The notes under the pieces were generated by a model. The model saw nothing but the letters and a program-made list of their open reading frames with translations. It was not told the origin of the DNA and ran no database searches. From Flammula alnicola (lineage: Eukaryota > Basidiomycota > Agaricomycetes > Agaricales > Strophariaceae), in contig JADNRV010000022.1 of NCBI GenBank assembly GCA_015499995.1, positions 124,001-188,000 of the forward strand: a stretch of DNA of 64,000 bases. Reading direction: 5' to 3'. Below are positions 60,491 to 64,000 of the stretch, piece by piece; positions within the stretch are counted from its first letter, which is position 1, and each line of letters begins with the position of its first letter. The position numbers were made by a program, and so were the translations under genes.

Positions 60491-61449
60491 TTAGGCCAAG
60501 AATGTGAACAAGGTCGAAACAACGACGACGCCTGATACAGCCAAGCCGGCAAGTGCACCCTGGGAAAGCAATGAAACAGAGCCCATGGCAGCGCTGGAGG
60601 TGCTGGCCTTGGTAGACGCAGCAGCAGTGCTAGCACTTTGGAGGATACCGGCGGGGGTAGTACCATCTAAAAGATTGATGCGTTATTTTCCTTAGCCATA
60701 TTCAAAAGGAGCAGAATTGTTTACCTGTGAAAGAAGTCCCGCATTCGGATTGTAGCGAAGGCGCGGCGCCCGACACAATTGAAGGAATATCCTGGTTGAT
60801 CACACTGTACGCGGCCTTGACGCAGTTCGTGCATGTAACATTGGTGGGGATGTTCGAGGGTGGGTTGGAGACCAGATTGGCGATGTTGGAGAGGGTGAGG
60901 GTGCCGACAACACTCTGGAAATTGGTAAGGGTTTGCGTAATGCAGTTGGTATCTCCACTGTGAAAAGTTTCTTTAGTCAATTACTCCGAGAGCAAAAAAG
61001 ATGAAGACATACTCCTTGAGGCAGACCACCTTTCGAACGGTAGGGTAGTATTGCTGGACAATAGCAGTAACGCTCGAGGTGAGATCCGATGTGAAACCGA
61101 GTCCAGACAACTCAGTCGAGCATCCTGTGGTAACGTTCTGCACGACTGCGGCAAGGGTAGCGTTGCTGCATGCCGGTGCACCACAAAGGCTGGTAAGCCA
61201 GGTATTGATAGGTGTAATTATTGACGAAGAGCTTCCTCCCCCAACAAGAGAAATAAGTGAACCAGCACTCAGGCACGTAGCAGCATCAGGGTTTGTGGCA
61301 ACACCTGCGAGTGTGTTCGTGCAGGCCGTAGAAAGTCTAGTGACCAAGATTTCAGTAACAGCGAAAAGCGGTATGTAGACAGATACTAACGATTGGGCTG
61401 CAGCAGAAGCAACCAAGGCAGCGAGCGTAACGATTCGTGGGCTGAACAT
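60491..61449 (-). CDS. secreted Cys-containing protein with GPI-type tail
   Basis: Four exons: 61391-61449, 61013-61336, 60725-60957 and 60491-60666, 263 residues. Signal peptide MFSPRIVTLAALVASAAAQ. The mature part has regularly spaced cysteines (LSTACTNTL, AATCLSAGS, SLCGAPACSNATL, GCSTELSG, VVCLKDGDTNC, VTCTNC, QSECGTSF) typical of a family of Agaricomycete surface proteins without known function. A Ser/Ala/Thr-rich stem and a hydrophobic tail (GALAGLAVSGVVVVSTLF) ending in LA at the C-terminus suggest GPI anchoring. Several N-glycosylation sequons (NVT, NAT) are present. Intact. Confidence 0.82.
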
Positions 61450-62033
61450 GGTCAAGACGGGATATCTAGTGAGGAAAGAAAGAAAGAGAAGGGAATGTAA
61501 TGTGGCTGTTGTCCTTGCAACGGTTTTGCATTGAATTTGAAGTACTTTTGCCGAGGCCATCACGTGAAATGGAAACAAATGCCCGTCGCCGTCATGCCGT
61601 CATTGAAATATTGAACCCGTGTGCGTCGCTCCGAGCCTCTGCCGAGTACAGCATTTGCTGCGCGGCTGTTCCACCGCTAAGGCAACGAACGACCTTGGTA
61701 TAGAGTGCATAAGATCTTCTATAGGAGCAAGGTTGCAATTAAAAGTTTTTAATCTTCACTTAACTGTGCCCCTTCACCGGCAGGTGATCTCTGACCGTCC
61801 TGAATTTACCATGCATGCGGCCGCAAAATGTCTGAAAGAAAAGCAATAATACATCTTCCATTGCGCTGTAGCACGGGCTTGATCAGTAAAATCTTTTGCA
61901 CTGGCAAGCGACGCCCTAACCACTGGAGCACCCACCTGCGAGGGCCGAGGCGGGGCCGGTCCGACCAAAAACAAGTGGGTCACATTCTGTCATATTGGAG
62001 AACGCGGTCACTGGTTCACTCTTCCCCACCATC
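61450..62033. other. intergenic with a hairpin at 61877-61909
   Basis: Promoter side of the GPI-type gene. A stem of GCTTG-CAGT against ACTG-CAAGC encloses an A/T loop at 61877-61909; no gene is supported. Confidence 0.4.
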
Positions 62034-63664
62034 ATGGACAGCTTCAGGGCAATCGTCAAAGTAGAAACCAACTCTAAAACGGCTCATGATGTCCGCAGAA
62101 TATTTTCTACCCTTGGCGATGAGTATGTCTTCGCTAGGGGTCATGCACGAAACTGCTCACTATGAGATGTATCACAGAACCAGGCTGGACCCTTGCGACA
62201 CAGGTGTGCATGGCGGATCACACTTCTTTCTTGAGTACAACTCTCCTCCGTCTGCAAATCATGCTGTAAATCTTAACATGGTATCAGGGATCTGCGAGCC
62301 CTTCCAGTTCACCTGCACTCACCTCTGATCGACCAATATTTGCTTGCAAATCCTTCTGCGGCAACGCCTCAGGAGGACAGAAACGCAAGTCCTTTCAACA
62401 CCCGCCATTGGCCTCACGCAGATTCGCTAGGAATTCCGGCCTTGACTGATCTCGAAAGAGCCATCTCGTCATCTAGTCGCCCTAAAGGTCATCAGACCAC
62501 CTGCGGGGAGGGCACGAAAGGGCACCCTGATGTTAACACTTCATTCGGCGACAGTTACGATGGTGCTTCATACTCTCAAGAAGCTATTACGCTTGGCGAT
62601 TCAAACATAACGGACGGCATCTCTTTGCCTTCTTTCCATTGCTCGTCGGAACCTGTCCTGACCCCTGGCTGGGAAAAGACGAAACGTGCTGTGTCGCGCA
62701 ACGATTATGACGGTGTTCAAACCCCGAAACGCATGATTCTTTCCGACAGAAACATGCAAAGCTTACCGTCATCTGTACATCAAGAAAGGATTACACGCCT
62801 CTGGGTTTCTTCGGTTGGCGATTCCCCGCCTTCTGCGACGTTCCCGATCTCCTGCGAAACGCGCATTTCTATGAACCTCTGTGGCGAAGTAATAACCTAT
62901 GATCTACAGGGTCTAGAGTCTGATGCAAGAGTCATCACCGAGCTTCTCAAGATAACAAAAAGCGAGCGAGCGAATTATCTGGTTGCTGCTGCATTCTACC
63001 GACGCTCCGGCAATCCTTCGGGTGCAAAAGCCGTGTTAACATCTATGGTCGAAGGTGAAGACACGTTGTTTTGTTTCAAAGGACGCTCTCTCAGCTACTT
63101 ATATGTGCGGCAGAGTTCACAGCGCAAGGGGTACCTGCCGAACAACTAAAGCCAGCATTCCTCTTTTTATCTGGTTGCGAGCTGGACTTGGCGAAATTCG
63201 CAAAAGCAGAGAATAAAGTCTCTTCTGTGATATCCGGACACTATGCAGCAGCTCAAACCTGCCTCCAGAAAGTCTTTGGAAAGGCGGAACCCCTGCGCGC
63301 TCAAGTTCATGTGAAAGAGAATATTCAGCCCCAATTAAGACAGGAAGATTGTGCAGCATCGAAGAATCGGACTGAATCTCGGGTAGCAACAACTTCGCCA
63401 TCTGTGCGAGAGATCAAGAAGATGGAGAGGGAGATACAGTCACTGCGTGATCGAAATGCGCACCAAGAATCCCAGATTTCTCGCCTGCGATCTACAAAGC
63501 GGAAGCTAGAAGATGATTGCGCATATGAGCGAAATCTGCGTCGCAAGTACCAACGGCAGCTCGACGACATGGAAAAAGACCGCGATGCAGCACGCAGGAT
63601 GGAAAAGTTTGCGTTGGACCAAGTTAAACGACAAGTGTCGGAGAGATGCAAGGCAGAGGAATGA
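62034..63664 (+). CDS. unknown coiled-coil protein
   Basis: I do not recognise this family. The best-supported part is an exon ending at 63047 (open from about 62340, frame LANPSAATPQEDRN) joined to 63095-63664 by a 47-nt intron. The junction gives AKAVLTSMLLICAAEF, and the frame continues to TGA 63662-63664. A helical stretch (ELLKITKSERANYLVAAAFY) is followed by a repeat-like helix pair (QLKPAFLFLSGCELDLAKFA). A C-terminal coiled coil follows (KKMEREIQSLRDRNAHQESQ, KLEDDCAYERNLRRKYQRQL) that ends in a basic tail. The 5' part is unclear: ATG 62034 opens MDSFRAIVKVETNSKTAHDV but the later splices I could propose do not restore one frame through 62340. Start therefore tentative. Confidence 0.5.
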
Positions 63665-63976
63665 GAAAGTGAAATGCTTCTGCTCAAGGCAGTATGTAGA
63701 ATTATTGTATGAGCACACTAAACAATCACAACGCACATTTATCCAGATTTATCCCGGTCAGGATTAATACTTCCTTCCTTTTTCAGCGACTGTACAGTCG
63801 TCTGGGAATAGCCGAAAGCCGCAAACCTTGATTTTTGGTGTACACAACAAGTACAAACACATTGCTCGCAAGGTGAGTTTGTGCTGACCATTGTGCTCGA
63901 CGTCAAACATATCCTCACCGTTTGAGACAACAGGCCGACACCATCCCCTACTGCCGCCTCAAGAAGTCGCAAAAAA
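63665..63976. other. intergenic or 5' leader of the next gene
   Basis: Short AT-balanced spacer after the coiled-coil gene. No repeat or RNA gene was seen. Confidence 0.4.
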
Positions 63977-64000
63977 ATGGCAACAACTCTCCCCAAGGAT
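63977..64000 (+). CDS. possible start of a further gene, cut by the window edge
   Basis: An ATG after an A-rich leader opens MATTLPKD and runs off the window. Only eight codons are visible, so this is a guess from context. Confidence 0.2.

Noticed and set aside
61860..61955. tRNA-like sequence on the minus strand (GTGGTTAGGGC resembling a D arm)
   Set aside because: No acceptor stem closes and there is no T-arm GTTCRANNC. The would-be anticodon region is instead part of a long hairpin. At best a tRNA relic.

Overview
The window is nuclear DNA of a filamentous basidiomycete, most likely a mushroom-forming Agaricomycete. Genes are cut by many introns of about 45-65 nt. Exons are often tiny. 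The gene set is fungal: a Mei2-like RNA-binding protein, a P5B ATPase, a DUF4045/gelsolin protein, a Mid2-like wall sensor and a GH17 enzyme. I see no CRISPR array, rRNA or convincing tRNA. All exon coordinates were read by eye from splice signals and frame continuity; nothing was computed or searched.

Layout. 1-2966: 3' part of a Mei2-like gene (+). 4571-6172: formate/nitrite transporter (+). 6794-7998: 5-aminolevulinate dehydratase (-). 9103-11436: Cdc1/Ted1-type phosphoesterase (-). 12523-16540: a 4-kb element with about 165-bp terminal inverted repeats and a TTA duplication, carrying a decayed AMSH-like deubiquitinase fragment. 18611-20590: an Ifi-6-16/ISG12-like gene broken by a stop codon and holding a 721-bp hAT-like element in its last intron. 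20700-22215: metallo-beta-lactamase-fold protein (-). 23484-24822: Ala/Ser-rich single-pass membrane protein (-). 25125-30450: P5B cation ATPase (-). 30925-32399: short-chain dehydrogenase (+). 32400-37412: a 5-kb gene-poor, apparently decayed stretch. 37413-39947: cytochrome P450 (-). 40465-41969: nucleolar-type FKBP (-), head to head with ARPC4 (42144-42974, +). 43405-44031: GNAT acetyltransferase (-). 44270-48941: Rad5/HLTF-like SNF2-RING ATPase (-), with a PARP-type zinc finger reading into its 5' end (to 49465). 49701-51043: Smc5/6 subunit Nse4 (+). 51237-52697: GH17-like glucanase (-). 53124-58357: DUF4045/gelsolin protein (-). 58554-58840: second hAT-like MITE. 60491-61449: secreted GPI-type protein (-). 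62034-63664: coiled-coil protein of unknown role (+).

Most genes are unrelated housekeeping or accessory functions. The one suggestive grouping is DNA repair: the PARP zinc finger/HLTF-like ATPase and Nse4 diverge from a 235-bp spacer.

The most unusual signals are the gene-carrying TIR element, the MITE inside an intron, a 6-nt microexon inside a Walker A motif, a 25-nt microexon carrying the P450 haem cysteine, and several GC-AG introns, three of them in Nse4 alone.
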